Shown here: positions 19,625 through 26,904 of the stretch, piece by piece | Layout of the letters: the number at the start of each line of letters is the position of its first letter | Numbering within the stretch: position 1 is the stretch's first letter | From: Pseudomonas pseudonitroreducens | GTDB taxonomy: Bacteria > Pseudomonadota > Gammaproteobacteria > Pseudomonadales > Pseudomonadaceae | DNA length: 64,000 nucleotides | Assembly (NCBI RefSeq): GCF_021603645.1 | Contig: NZ_BQHJ01000002.1 | Coordinates: 744,001 to 808,000 of the forward strand | Direction: 5' to 3' | Made by a program: the position numbers and the translations under genes | Notes under the pieces: generated by a model | The model's input: only the letters and a program-made list of their open reading frames with translations | The model's database searches: none | What the model was told of the DNA's origin: nothing

Positions 19625-19700
19625 GTAGGGCGCATAACCTGGAACAGGTTATCCGCCGACTCCCAGGCGGCGGATAACGCTGGCGCGTTATGCGCCCTAC
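19625..19700. repeat. GTAGGGCGCATAAC palindromic repeat
   Basis: 76 bp, the same length and sequence type as the first unit of the composite repeats at 8674 and 9932. Its last bases (CCCTAC) contain the stop codon of the CoA-transferase gene that ends at 19697. Confidence 0.88.
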
Positions 19701-21598
19701 GGGTTCCTCTCGGCGCTGGCTTTCAGGCCGGCCAGCACCAGCCGCTGGTAAAGCTCCTCGCGCAAGCCGTCCGGCGTCGCCAACCCCATGCGCTCCAGAT
19801 GCGCCGGATAGACCTCCGGCTCCGGGGCATCCAGCGTCGCCTTGCCCAGCTCGAGAATCTCGCTCAGCTTCAGCTTGCTCTTCAGCCACCCCAGTGCCCG
19901 CAGCAGGTCACGCTCATGCTCGGTGAAATCGCACCCCAGCGGGAACTCCGGCAGCAGCTTGCGTAGCGGATAGGTCGCTTCGCGCAGGCGCTCCGGGGTG
20001 TTGTTGCGGTAACGCGCGTCCAGTTCGAAGTCCTTCGGCAGCTTGCCGGCATCCCGGGCCTGGCCGATCAGTTGCTCCTGGAAGCGCGAATCAGCGATGG
20101 CCAGCAGCGCGGCGATCACCTCGGCGTCGTTCTTGCCACGCAGGTCGGCGACGCCGTACTCGGTCACCACCATGTCGCGCAGGTGCCGGGGAATGGTGGT
20201 GTGGCCATAGCTCCAGACGATGTTGGAACTCAGCTCCCCCTCGGATTCGCGCCAGCTGCGCAGCATCAGGATGGAGCGCCCGCCTTCCAGTTCATGGGCC
20301 TGGGCGACGAAGTTGTACTGCCCGCCGACGCCGCTGAGCACCCGGCCGTCCTCCAGTTGGTCGGCCACGCCGGCACCCAGCAAGGTCACGGTGAAGGCGC
20401 TGTTGATGAAGCGCGCATCGTGGCGCTGCGCGCGCTTGAGTTCCTCGTCGCGGTAAAGGTTGTTGACGAAGCCGATGCCGGTCATGCCGATGCCGGCCCG
20501 CTCCTCGTGCGGCATCTCGCGAAGGCGCTGGTAGAAGGCCTGCGGCCCGAGGAAAAAGCCGCCGTGCAGCCACACGCCCGGTTCAGTTGGCGTGGCGCCG
20601 GGGCGCGCCGCAACGCGGCGATTGAGCACCCCCGCCTCGGCCAACGCCAGCAGGCCGGGAACGAACATTTCACTGCAGCCATACAGCCCAAGCTGGAACA
20701 CCCCCAGTCCGCCGTCGCGCTCGATCAGCCCGGCGTGGCGGGCGGTGGAGTCGAGGCTGTCGAGCAGCGCACGATAACCGTCGTTGTCACGCTGGCGGGT
20801 CAGTAGCGCCGAGGTCAGGGCATCGCCCATGGAGCCGATGCCGACCTGCAGTGTGCCGCCGTCACGCACCAGGGCGCTGGCGTGCAGGCCAATGCAGTGG
20901 TCCTGCAGACCGACGGGCAGGTTGGGCGTTGAGAACAGCGTGCTGCTGTCGCCCGGTGCGTCCACCAGCAGGTCAAAGAAGTCTTCGTCCACCTCGGCGT
21001 CGCCGGGCATATAGGGCAACTGGTCGTGGACCACGCCGATAGTGACGATGGTTTCGCCCGCCGCGCGACGGCGCTGCAGCATTGGCAGCAGGTCGAGGGT
21101 GATGTCCGGGTTGCAGGCCAGACTCAGCTTGCCCGGTCGGCCCGGATCACGGGCCACCAGTTGGGCAACGGCGTTGACGCCCTTGGCGTTGATGTCCCGC
21201 GCCACATGGCTGTAGTTGCAACTGATGTAGTTCTGCTGGGCGGGCGCACTGTCCAGCAGGCTGCCGGGCTGCAGGTAGAACTCCTCGACGCGGATATTCT
21301 CCGGCAGCGCGTCATTGCGCAGGTCGTGCAGGTAGTCCAGCTCGGGGTAGTCGCCGTAAATGCGCTGGACGAAGGGTTCGAGGAAGCGCCGCTGCAGCTC
21401 GCCAGCGGCCTGCGGACGGCCGAGGGACAGCGCAGTGTAGAGCGTCAGTTGCCGACGCGGATTCTCGCGAATGTGCCGGTACAGCGCGTTGGCCAGCTGG
21501 TTGGGCTTGCCCAGTCCCAGCGGCAGGCCGAGGCGGATATGCCCCTCCAGACGTTGCAGCAGTTCTTCGACAGCGGTTTCGATCGAGCAGGATTGCAC
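19697..21598 (-). CDS. Acetyl-CoA hydrolase/transferase family protein
   Basis: 633 residues from GTG 21598, which has AGGAGG 8 nt upstream. The N-terminal half holds the CoA-transferase I core (GLPLGLGKPNQLANALYRHI, NYSHVARDINAKGVNAVAQLVA). The C-terminal half has the acetyl-CoA hydrolase/transferase C domain, with GVGGQYNFVAQAHELEGGRSILMLRS, where family members bind substrate, and YGVADLRGKNDAEVI. The family moves CoA between short-chain acyl groups such as acetate and succinate. The protein is about 130 residues longer than typical succinyl-CoA:acetate transferases; the extension is mainly N-terminal and middle. It is transcribed alone, and its stop codon is inside a REP-like repeat. Exact substrate unknown. 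Confidence 0.85.
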   Translation of the reverse strand: MQSCSIETAVEELLQRLEGHIRLGLPLGLGKPNQLANALYRHIRENPRRQLTLYTALSLGRPQAAGELQRRFLEPFVQRIYGDYPELDYLHDLRNDALPENIRVEEFYLQPGSLLDSAPAQQNYISCNYSHVARDINAKGVNAVAQLVARDPGRPGKLSLACNPDITLDLLPMLQRRRAAGETIVTIGVVHDQLPYMPGDAEVDEDFFDLLVDAPGDSSTLFSTPNLPVGLQDHCIGLHASALVRDGGTLQVGIGSMGDALTSALLTRQRDNDGYRALLDSLDSTARHAGLIERDGGLGVFQLGLYGCSEMFVPGLLALAEAGVLNRRVAARPGATPTEPGVWLHGGFFLGPQAFYQRLREMPHEERAGIGMTGIGFVNNLYRDEELKRAQRHDARFINSAFTVTLLGAGVADQLEDGRVLSGVGGQYNFVAQAHELEGGRSILMLRSWRESEGELSSNIVWSYGHTTIPRHLRDMVVTEYGVADLRGKNDAEVIAALLAIADSRFQEQLIGQARDAGKLPKDFELDARYRNNTPERLREATYPLRKLLPEFPLGCDFTEHERDLLRALGWLKSKLKLSEILELGKATLDAPEPEVYPAHLERMGLATPDGLREELYQRLVLAGLKASAERNP

Positions 21599-21696
21599 CG
21601 GGCGTCCCTCCTGGTTCGTTGTCCACGACAGGAGTTTGGACCGGCTTTACACAAAAGTTGCTCCCGCGACTCACACGGTGACAAATCACGGGCATG

Positions 21697-21722
21697 AAAA
21701 AGCCGCCCTTGGGCGGCTTTTT
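21697..21722 (-). terminator. Terminator of the cytochrome c5 gene
   Basis: GCCGCCC (21702-21708) and GGGCGGC (21711-21717) form a tight stem flanked by A and T runs, so it can work in both directions. It lies 16 bases past the cytochrome stop. Confidence 0.85.
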
Positions 21723-21737
21723 CGCACAGGTCGGCTG

Positions 21738-22166
21738 TTACAGGCCGGACATGTGGTGAATCGCAGCTTTCAGCTCATCATCGGAGCAATCAGCGCAGGT
21801 GCCTTTGGGCGGCATGGCGTTGATACCCGAGATAGCCTTGGCCAGCAGGCCGTCGAGGCCGCCCTGCTCTTTCGCGCGCTTGCCCCACTCGGCCTTGTCG
21901 CCAACTTTCGGCGCGCCCAGCAGGCCGCTACCGTGGCAATTGGTGCAGACCTTGCCGACAATCTCTTCGCCCGAACGCGGGGCACCGCCACCACCGGCAG
22001 CTGCTACGGCGCCAACGCCTTCGCATTCCTTGCCCTGGACGCAGACTTTGCCGACAGGTTCGAGACGCTTGGCAATGGCGTCATCGTTGGTCGCGGCCTG
22101 AACGCTCACTGCCCACAGGGCCAGTACGGCAGCTTGGGCTGCCAGGATTTTTCTAATCAGGTTCAC
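21738..22166 (-). CDS. Cytochrome c5 family protein
   Basis: 142 residues from GTG 22166 (GAGGGTGAAAGG just upstream); the longer frame above it is not conserved-looking. A signal peptide occupies residues 1-24 (NLIRKILAAQAAVLALWAVSVQA). One haem c is attached at CTNCH (residues 74-78), and the Met ligand is likely in INAMPPKG. Two further cysteines (CVQGKEC) and CADC near the C-terminus are typical of the c5 group. The protein is a periplasmic electron carrier feeding a terminal oxidase. It corresponds to PAO1 cycB/PA5300 by position. It lies downstream of pauR on the same strand with a 172-bp gap, so separate transcription is likely. Confidence 0.92.
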   Translation of the reverse strand: MNLIRKILAAQAAVLALWAVSVQAATNDDAIAKRLEPVGKVCVQGKECEGVGAVAAAGGGGAPRSGEEIVGKVCTNCHGSGLLGAPKVGDKAEWGKRAKEQGGLDGLLAKAISGINAMPPKGTCADCSDDELKAAIHHMSGL

Positions 22167-22338
22167 CCTTTCACCCTCATCGTGGCTTATCACGCCCGGT
22201 CGCGGTGCAGTCACAGTCTCGGGCCGCGCGAGCGGGCGCAAGTATAACGGCAAAGCTCCGAAGCTCGAAACAATTGCGCCACCTTGCCGGGCTTTGCGGC
22301 ATTAGGTCGCAGCTGATCTGGCCGGTCCTACCGGCTGT

Positions 22339-22887
22339 TCAAAAATTTGCCGGTGTGGTCGCGCTGATCAGTCGTGCCGGGGTTTCGAACGGATTACGGA
22401 AGCGGTGCGGCTTGGTGCTGTCGAAATAGTAGCTGTCGCCACATTCGAGAACGAAGGTCTCGTCACCAACGGTCAGCTCCAGGCGACCCTCGACCAGCAC
22501 GCCGGTCTCTTCGCCTTCGTGGGCATACATGTCGTCGCCAGTATCGGAACCCGGCGGATAGGTCTCGTCGAGCAGGGTGATGGCGCGACTGGGGTAGTCC
22601 TTGCCGATCAGCTTCATGATGATCGAGCCGCTGGACAGGTCGCTGAGTTCGTCTGCCTTGTACACCACCGGGGTGTTGCTGCTCTGCTCAAGGTCGAGGG
22701 AGAAGAACTCCACAAGAGACATCGGAATACCACCGAGCACTTTCTTCAGGGAGCTGATGGAGGGGCTCACACTGTTCTTCTCGATCATCGAGATTGTGCT
22801 GTTGGTCACACCCGCCCGTTTGGCGAGTTCGCGCTGGGACAAACCTTTGAGCTTACGAATGGCTTGCAGACGAGCACCGACGTCCAA
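22339..22887 (-). CDS. pauR: Polyamine-catabolism repressor PauR
   Basis: 182 residues from TTG 22887, with AGGAGG 9 nt upstream. Residues 1-60 are an XRE helix-turn-helix (LQAIRKLKGLSQRELAKRAGVTNSTISMIEKNSVSPSISSLKKVL). Residues about 105-180 are a cupin_2 barrel with the HEGEETGVLVEGRLELTVGDE and PHRFRNP motifs. In P. aeruginosa PauR (PA5301) represses the gamma-glutamylated putrescine/cadaverine pathway genes. The targets expected here, pauB4 (30268) and kauB (36023), are in the same window but not adjacent. Its neighbours are cytochrome c5 downstream and the dad operon upstream, as in PAO1. Confidence 0.88.
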   Translation of the reverse strand: MDVGARLQAIRKLKGLSQRELAKRAGVTNSTISMIEKNSVSPSISSLKKVLGGIPMSLVEFFSLDLEQSSNTPVVYKADELSDLSSGSIIMKLIGKDYPSRAITLLDETYPPGSDTGDDMYAHEGEETGVLVEGRLELTVGDETFVLECGDSYYFDSTKPHRFRNPFETPARLISATTPANF

Positions 22888-22926
22888 GGGTGGGGTCCTC
22901 CTTATTTTTGTATCAGGCAGGCTCGA

Positions 22927-23065
22927 GAACCTGTCTTTGATCTGCTGTGCGTCGGCATCACTGCGTTGAAAGCGTCTTCGGGATGCTCATCTACTGAAGT
23001 AAATTCCGCTGCCTCAACCGCTTTCGCCTTGTTCTGCTCCAGCTTGCGAGATCAAAAACAGGCTC
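22927..23065. repeat. Large imperfect palindrome (about 140 bp)
   Basis: GAACCTGTCTTTGATCT at 22927-22943 is nearly complementary to AGATCAAAAACAGGCTC at 23049-23065. Inside, GCGTTGAAAGCG on the left mirrors CCGCTTTCGCC on the right. The middle (CATCTACTGAAGTAAATTCC) is itself partly self-complementary. It occupies most of the gap between pauR and dadX and looks like a MITE- or REP-class element rather than a promoter. Confidence 0.6.
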
Positions 23066-23074
23066 TGAAAGGCA

Positions 23075-23105
23075 GAACCCGCAGCGGCTTGAGCCGAGCG
23101 GGTTC
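23075..23105. other. Nested hairpin downstream of dadX
   Basis: GAACCCGC (23075-23082) pairs with GCGGGTTC (23098-23105), with an inner CGGCT/AGCCG stem. It has no adjacent T run, so it is a weak terminator candidate for dadX on the minus strand. Confidence 0.4.
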
Positions 23106-23190
23106 CAAGTGCCACGTATCATGGCAACACCGTTCAGTATTTACAACAGATCGCCCGACGATCCTGCGCAAACTTTACGGGCGGTATCCG

Positions 23191-24270
23191 TCACTCGCCG
23201 CTATAGACCCGCGGGACGCGCTTGAGGTTGCAGAACAGCTGGTAGGGAATGCTGCCGCACAGGGAAGCCAGTTGGCTGGCGGGGACGTTCGGGCCCCAGA
23301 GCTCGACGCGACTGCCCAGGCCGGCCTGCGGCAGGTCGGTCAGGTCCACGGTGAGCATGTCCATGGACACGCGGCCGATGATGCGGCTGGGCTTGCCGTC
23401 GATGAACACCGGCGTGCCGTCCGGCGCGTGGCGCGGATAGCCATCGGCGTAGCCCATGGCTACCACGCCGACACGTACCGGGCGCTCGGCAATGAAGCGT
23501 GCGCCGTAGCCCACCGGCTCGCCGGCCGGCAGTTCGCGGATGCTGATGACCTGGGATTCAAGGGTCATCACCGGACGCAGTTGGTCCGCCAGTGGATGCG
23601 CCTGCTCGAACGGAGTGGCGCCGTAGAGCATGATGCCGGGGCGCACCCAGTCGCTGGGCACCTCGGACCAGCCGAGGATGCCGGGAGAATTGCGCAAACT
23701 GATCTCGTGACCCTGGCCTGCGGCTTCGCGCACCGCCTGGAAAGCGGCAACCTGCTCTTCGGTGCGCGGGCAGTCCAGTTCATCGGCACGGGAGAAGTGG
23801 CTCATCAGCACGACCTTGGCCACGTGGGGCAGCGCCTTCAGGCGCGCCAGAGCGGCGGCATAGTCCTGCGGGAAGAAGCCGACGCGGTGCATGCCCGAGT
23901 CCATCTTCAGCCAGACGGTCAGCGGTTTGCTCGGACGAGCACGCTCGATGGCTTCCAGTTGCCAGGCCGAGTGCACCACGCACCAGAAGTCATGGGCGTC
24001 GATCAGTTCCAGCTCGCTGGCTTCGAAGAAGCCTTCGAGCAGCAGGATTGGCGCACGGATGCCGGCTTCGCGCAGCTCCAGCGCCTCCTCGATGCACGCC
24101 ACGGCAAAACCGTCGGCCTCGCCTTCCAGTGCCCTGGCGCAAACCACTGCGCCATGGCCGTAGGCGTCGGCCTTGACCACTGCCAGCGCTCGCGCGCCGG
24201 TGACTTCACGGGCCAGGCGGTAGTTGTGGCGCAGGGCGGCGAGGTCGATCAGGGCACGGGCGGGACGCAT
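23191..24270 (-). CDS. dadX: Catabolic alanine racemase DadX
   Basis: 359 residues, the usual length. It begins [41 protein letters not shown], with the PLP lysine in [10 protein letters not shown] (about residue 33). The second catalytic residue, Tyr, lies in [27 protein letters not shown] (about 255). DadX converts L-alanine to D-alanine, which DadA then oxidises. It is the third gene of dadA-ridA-dadX, but an intrinsic terminator separates it from ridA. The operon context selects DadX over the biosynthetic Alr. Confidence 0.95.
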   Translation of the reverse strand: MRPARALIDLAALRHNYRLAREVTGARALAVVKADAYGHGAVVCARALEGEADGFAVACIEEALELREAGIRAPILLLEGFFEASELELIDAHDFWCVVHSAWQLEAIERARPSKPLTVWLKMDSGMHRVGFFPQDYAAALARLKALPHVAKVVLMSHFSRADELDCPRTEEQVAAFQAVREAAGQGHEISLRNSPGILGWSEVPSDWVRPGIMLYGATPFEQAHPLADQLRPVMTLESQVISIRELPAGEPVGYGARFIAERPVRVGVVAMGYADGYPRHAPDGTPVFIDGKPSRIIGRVSMDMLTVDLTDLPQAGLGSRVELWGPNVPASQLASLCGSIPYQLFCNLKRVPRVYSGE

Positions 24271-24312
24271 GGCGAGGCTCTCTTATGGTGGGTGGAACGC
24301 AATCAGCAGACG

Positions 24313-24337
24313 AAAAAAACCCGGCGCTCCGGCCGGG
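24313..24337 (-). terminator. Intrinsic terminator between ridA and dadX
   Basis: On the minus strand CCCGGC, a CGGAGC loop and GCCGGG are followed by seven T residues. It lies 15-39 bases after the ridA stop and before the dadX start, inside the presumed operon. It should reduce dadX expression relative to dadA and ridA. Confidence 0.85.
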
Positions 24338-24351
24338 CCACGCAAAAACGA

Positions 24352-24705
24352 TCAGGGCAGTGCGGCGACGATGGAAATCTCGACGAGGATCTCCGGGTAG
24401 CACAGCGCCGCCTGGACGGTGGCGCGCGCCGGGGCGCAGCCCTGCGGGACCCACTGGTCCCAGACGCCGTTCATGCCGGCGAAGTCGGCGGCGACGTCCT
24501 TCAGGTAGATGGTTGCCGAGAGCACACGCGATTTGTCGGTGCCCGCCTCGTCGAGCAGGCGCTCGACGCTGGCGAGGACTTCGCGGGTCTGCTGCTCGAC
24601 GCCGGCGCTGAGGTCGCCCGCCACCTGGCCGGCAAGGTACACCGTGCCGTTGTGGACGACGACCTGGCTCATCCGCTGGTTAGTGTGCAGGCGCTGGATG
24701 GCCAT
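24352..24705 (-). CDS. Rid family enamine/imine deaminase of the dad operon
   Basis: 117 residues. Rid-fold segments are clear: [65 protein letters not shown], and [27 protein letters not shown], with the Arg equivalent to RidA Arg105. Its start lies 26 bases inside dadA, which indicates translational coupling. DadA releases 2-iminopropanoate-type products from D-amino acids; a Rid protein speeds their hydrolysis to the keto acid and ammonia and protects PLP enzymes. The pairing is conserved in Pseudomonas. The link to DadA chemistry is inference from operon position and family. Confidence 0.9.
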   Translation of the reverse strand: MAIQRLHTNQRMSQVVVHNGTVYLAGQVAGDLSAGVEQQTREVLASVERLLDEAGTDKSRVLSATIYLKDVAADFAGMNGVWDQWVPQGCAPARATVQAALCYPEILVEISIVAALP

Positions 24706-25975
24706 TCTGGGCCTCCGAGGTAGAGCTGTAGCGGGAGATATCCAGGCCTTCGGTGCTGATCTGCGGGCGCTTCTTGGCCATCAGGTCGGCGAGGTAGCGG
24801 CCCGAGCCGCACGCCATGGTCCAGCCCAGGGTGCCGTGGCCGGTGTTGAGGAACAGGTTGCGGTAGCGGGTGGCGCCAACGATCGGGGTGCCGTCCGGGG
24901 TGGCCGGGCGCAGGCCGGTCCAGAACTCTGCCTGGCTGACATCGCCGCCTTCCGGGTAGAGGTCGGTGGTGATCATTTCCAGGGTGGCGCGGCGACGCGG
25001 GTTCAGCGACAGGTCGAAGCCGGCGATTTCTGCCATGCCACCCACGCGGATGCGCTGGTCGAAGCGGGTAATCGCGACCTTGTAGGTCTCGTCAAGGATG
25101 GTCGAGGTCGGCGCCATGTCCGGATTGGTGATCGGCACGGTCAGCGAGTAGCCCTTGAGCGGGTAGACCGGAGCGTCGATGCCCAGCGGTTTGAGCATCT
25201 GCGGCGAGTAGCTGCCCAGCGCCAGCACGTAGCGGTCGGCGGTGACCAGTTGGCCATCGACCCAGACACCGTTGATGCGGTCGCCGGCGAAGTCCAGGCG
25301 CTGGATGTCCTGGCCGAAGCGGAACTCCACGCCCAGGGCCTTGGCCATCTCGGCCAGCTTGGTGGTGAACATCTGGCAGTCGCCGGTCTGGTCGTTGGGC
25401 AGGCGCAGGGCGCCCACCAGCTTGTCCGCCACCTTGGCCAGGGCCGGCTCGACGCGGGCAATGCCGGCGCGGTCCAGCACTTCATAAGGAACACCGGTGC
25501 TTTCCAGGACGGCGATGTCCTTGGCGGCGGAATCCAGCTGAGCCTGGGTGCGGAACAGCTGGGTGGTGCCCAGGGAGCGGCCTTCGTAGGTGATGCCAGT
25601 CTCGGCGCGCAGCTCGTCGAGGCAGTCGCGGCTGTACTCGGACAGGCGCACCATGCGCTCCTTGTTCACCGCGTAGCTCTTGGCGTTGCAGTTGCGCAGC
25701 ATCTGCCACATCCAGCTGTACTGGCTGGGGTCGCCGGTCAGCTTGATGGCCAGCGGCGCGTGGGTCTGCAGCAGCCACTTCATGGCTTTCAGGGGGATGC
25801 CCGGGGCAGCCCAGGGCGAGGCGTAACCAGGCGACACCTGGCCGGCGTTGGCGAAGCTGGTTTCCAGGGCCGGGCCGGGCTGGCGGTCGACGACGACCAC
25901 TTCGAAGCCGGCACGGGCGAGATAGTAAGCACTGGCGGTACCGATCACACCGCTGCCAAGCACCAGAACGCGCAT
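24680..25975 (-). CDS. dadA: D-amino acid dehydrogenase small subunit DadA
   Basis: 431 residues, the typical length. The N-terminal FAD-binding motif is [41 protein letters not shown] (residues 4-45). The C-terminal part has [20 protein letters not shown], typical of DadA. It oxidises D-alanine and other D-amino acids to keto acids and ammonia at the inner membrane, passing electrons to the respiratory chain. First gene of the dad operon; AGGAGG precedes the ATG. DadR, the Lrp-type activator, is encoded about 3.7 kb away. The 361-bp upstream gap includes a TATACT -10. Confidence 0.97.
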   Translation of the reverse strand: MRVLVLGSGVIGTASAYYLARAGFEVVVVDRQPGPALETSFANAGQVSPGYASPWAAPGIPLKAMKWLLQTHAPLAIKLTGDPSQYSWMWQMLRNCNAKSYAVNKERMVRLSEYSRDCLDELRAETGITYEGRSLGTTQLFRTQAQLDSAAKDIAVLESTGVPYEVLDRAGIARVEPALAKVADKLVGALRLPNDQTGDCQMFTTKLAEMAKALGVEFRFGQDIQRLDFAGDRINGVWVDGQLVTADRYVLALGSYSPQMLKPLGIDAPVYPLKGYSLTVPITNPDMAPTSTILDETYKVAITRFDQRIRVGGMAEIAGFDLSLNPRRRATLEMITTDLYPEGGDVSQAEFWTGLRPATPDGTPIVGATRYRNLFLNTGHGTLGWTMACGSGRYLADLMAKKRPQISTEGLDISRYSSTSEAQNGHPAPAH

Positions 25976-26036
25976 CTTTGCCTCCTACGTCGCGCCAGGG
26001 GCGCGGACGTTTCTTATTCTGAACGTAGATGCGCGC

Positions 26037-26110
26037 AGTATAGGAAGTCAGGCTCAGCGATATTCACTGATTGCGATACGGTATTTGACGAAAATTCCTG
26101 GCAAAAGTCG
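26037..26110 (-). promoter_or_regulatory. Probable dadA promoter region
   Basis: On the minus strand TATACT (26042-26037) is a good -10 about 60 bases before dadA, without a matching -35, as expected for an activator-dependent promoter. The AT-rich stretch just upstream (26060-26100, containing GTATTTGACGAAAATTCC) is where DadR/Lrp sites would be looked for. Confidence 0.4.
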
Positions 26111-26169
26111 CTTTCACGGAGGGACATCCACCAGGAATACAGCGTTTTCACCCGAGACCGAATGGTCGA

Positions 26170-26196
26170 GGATCTGGTGAAAATTTCACCAGATCC
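26170..26196. promoter_or_regulatory. Perfect 13-bp inverted repeat between dadA and ydbL
   Basis: GGATCTGGTGAAA (26170-26182), a single central A, then its exact complement at 26184-26196. No T tract follows on either strand, so operator is more likely than terminator. It lies in the 361-bp gap 25976-26336, which also has CTCGCCGCC/GGCGGCGAG (26291-26314) near the ydbL stop and no visible gene. Confidence 0.55.
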
Positions 26197-26336
26197 AGAG
26201 GAAATAGCGAACGAAATGGGATTGGCCAGAACTTCTCGCGCCGGACCATTCCCCGACGGGAATTACCTGCTTCCGCGGCCAGCCACCGAACTCGCCGCCA
26301 GAAGCGGCGGCGAGCAGGGAATTCCCCTTGGCGCGC

Positions 26337-26681
26337 TTACTTGCGCACCCATTGGCCGTTGACCTGCACGTACTGCCCCGAGGGCGTACGCTCGATGGCC
26401 TTCTTGCCAGCCAGCGCTTCCACATCAGCCAGCTTGGCGCCGCTCTGGCCGGCAACCTTCTGGTACTCGGCGCGGCGCGCAGCGTTGATCTGCGCGGCGA
26501 TATCGGCGGCGTCACCGCCATTCTTCACGACGCCCAGGTAGCCGTCGGTCTGTTCACCGACCAGCCCCTGGGATTTGGCGCCGCCCAGGGCGGACATTGC
26601 CTGCTCCAGGCTCATGGCCATGACCGGCAGGCTCAGGCAGAGGGCGACCAGCGCGACGCCCAGTTTGCGGTGCAATCTCAT
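26337..26681 (-). CDS. ydbL: YdbL family DUF1318 protein
   Basis: 114 residues with a signal peptide (MRLHRKLGVALVALCLSLPVMA). The mature part (MSLEQAMSALGGAKSQGLVGEQTDGYLGVVKNGGDAADIAAQINAARRAEYQKVA) is the DUF1318 signature, ending QVNGQWVRK. YdbL is a periplasmic protein encoded with YnbE and YdbH and is thought to modulate YdbH-YnbE bridge assembly. It is last in the three-gene unit ydbH-ynbE-ydbL; the spacing to ynbE is 14 bases. Confidence 0.9.
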   Translation of the reverse strand: MRLHRKLGVALVALCLSLPVMAMSLEQAMSALGGAKSQGLVGEQTDGYLGVVKNGGDAADIAAQINAARRAEYQKVAGQSGAKLADVEALAGKKAIERTPSGQYVQVNGQWVRK

Positions 26682-26695
26682 GCAAAGACTCCTTC

Positions 26696-26887
26696 TCAGA
26701 ACAGGCCGCTGTTCTCGTTGATGATGCCGTCGAGCGCCTTGTCGACCTTGATATAGATCTCGTGCTCGATCTTCACGTTGAGGTTGATGTTGATCGGCTC
26801 CTTGGGCGCGGCCAGTTGCACGGTGGGCGTGCAGCCCTGGACGACGCCTGCCAGGAGCAGGAAGGGTAAAGCGGCGCGAAGGCGCAT
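26696..26887 (-). CDS. ynbE: YnbE-like outer-membrane lipoprotein
   Basis: 63 residues from ATG 26887, chosen because AAGGAGA sits 6 nt upstream; a longer frame starting at 26908 overlaps the upstream stop region. The signal ends in the lipobox LLAGVVQGC, and the mature part (TPTVQLAAPKEPININLNVKIEHEIYIKVDKALDGIINENSGLF) matches YnbE. It is thought to anchor in the outer membrane and continue the beta-strand groove of YdbH, linking both membranes for phospholipid movement. It lies 17 nt after ydbH. Confidence 0.9.
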   Translation of the reverse strand: MRLRAALPFLLLAGVVQGCTPTVQLAAPKEPININLNVKIEHEIYIKVDKALDGIINENSGLF

Positions 26888-26904
26888 CGGGGGTCTCCTT
26901 GCGG

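Noticed and set aside
22405-24723. Plus-strand frame of 772 codons across pauR, dadX and ridA
   Set aside because: Spans three genes on the other strand and the palindromic gap; no protein family features.
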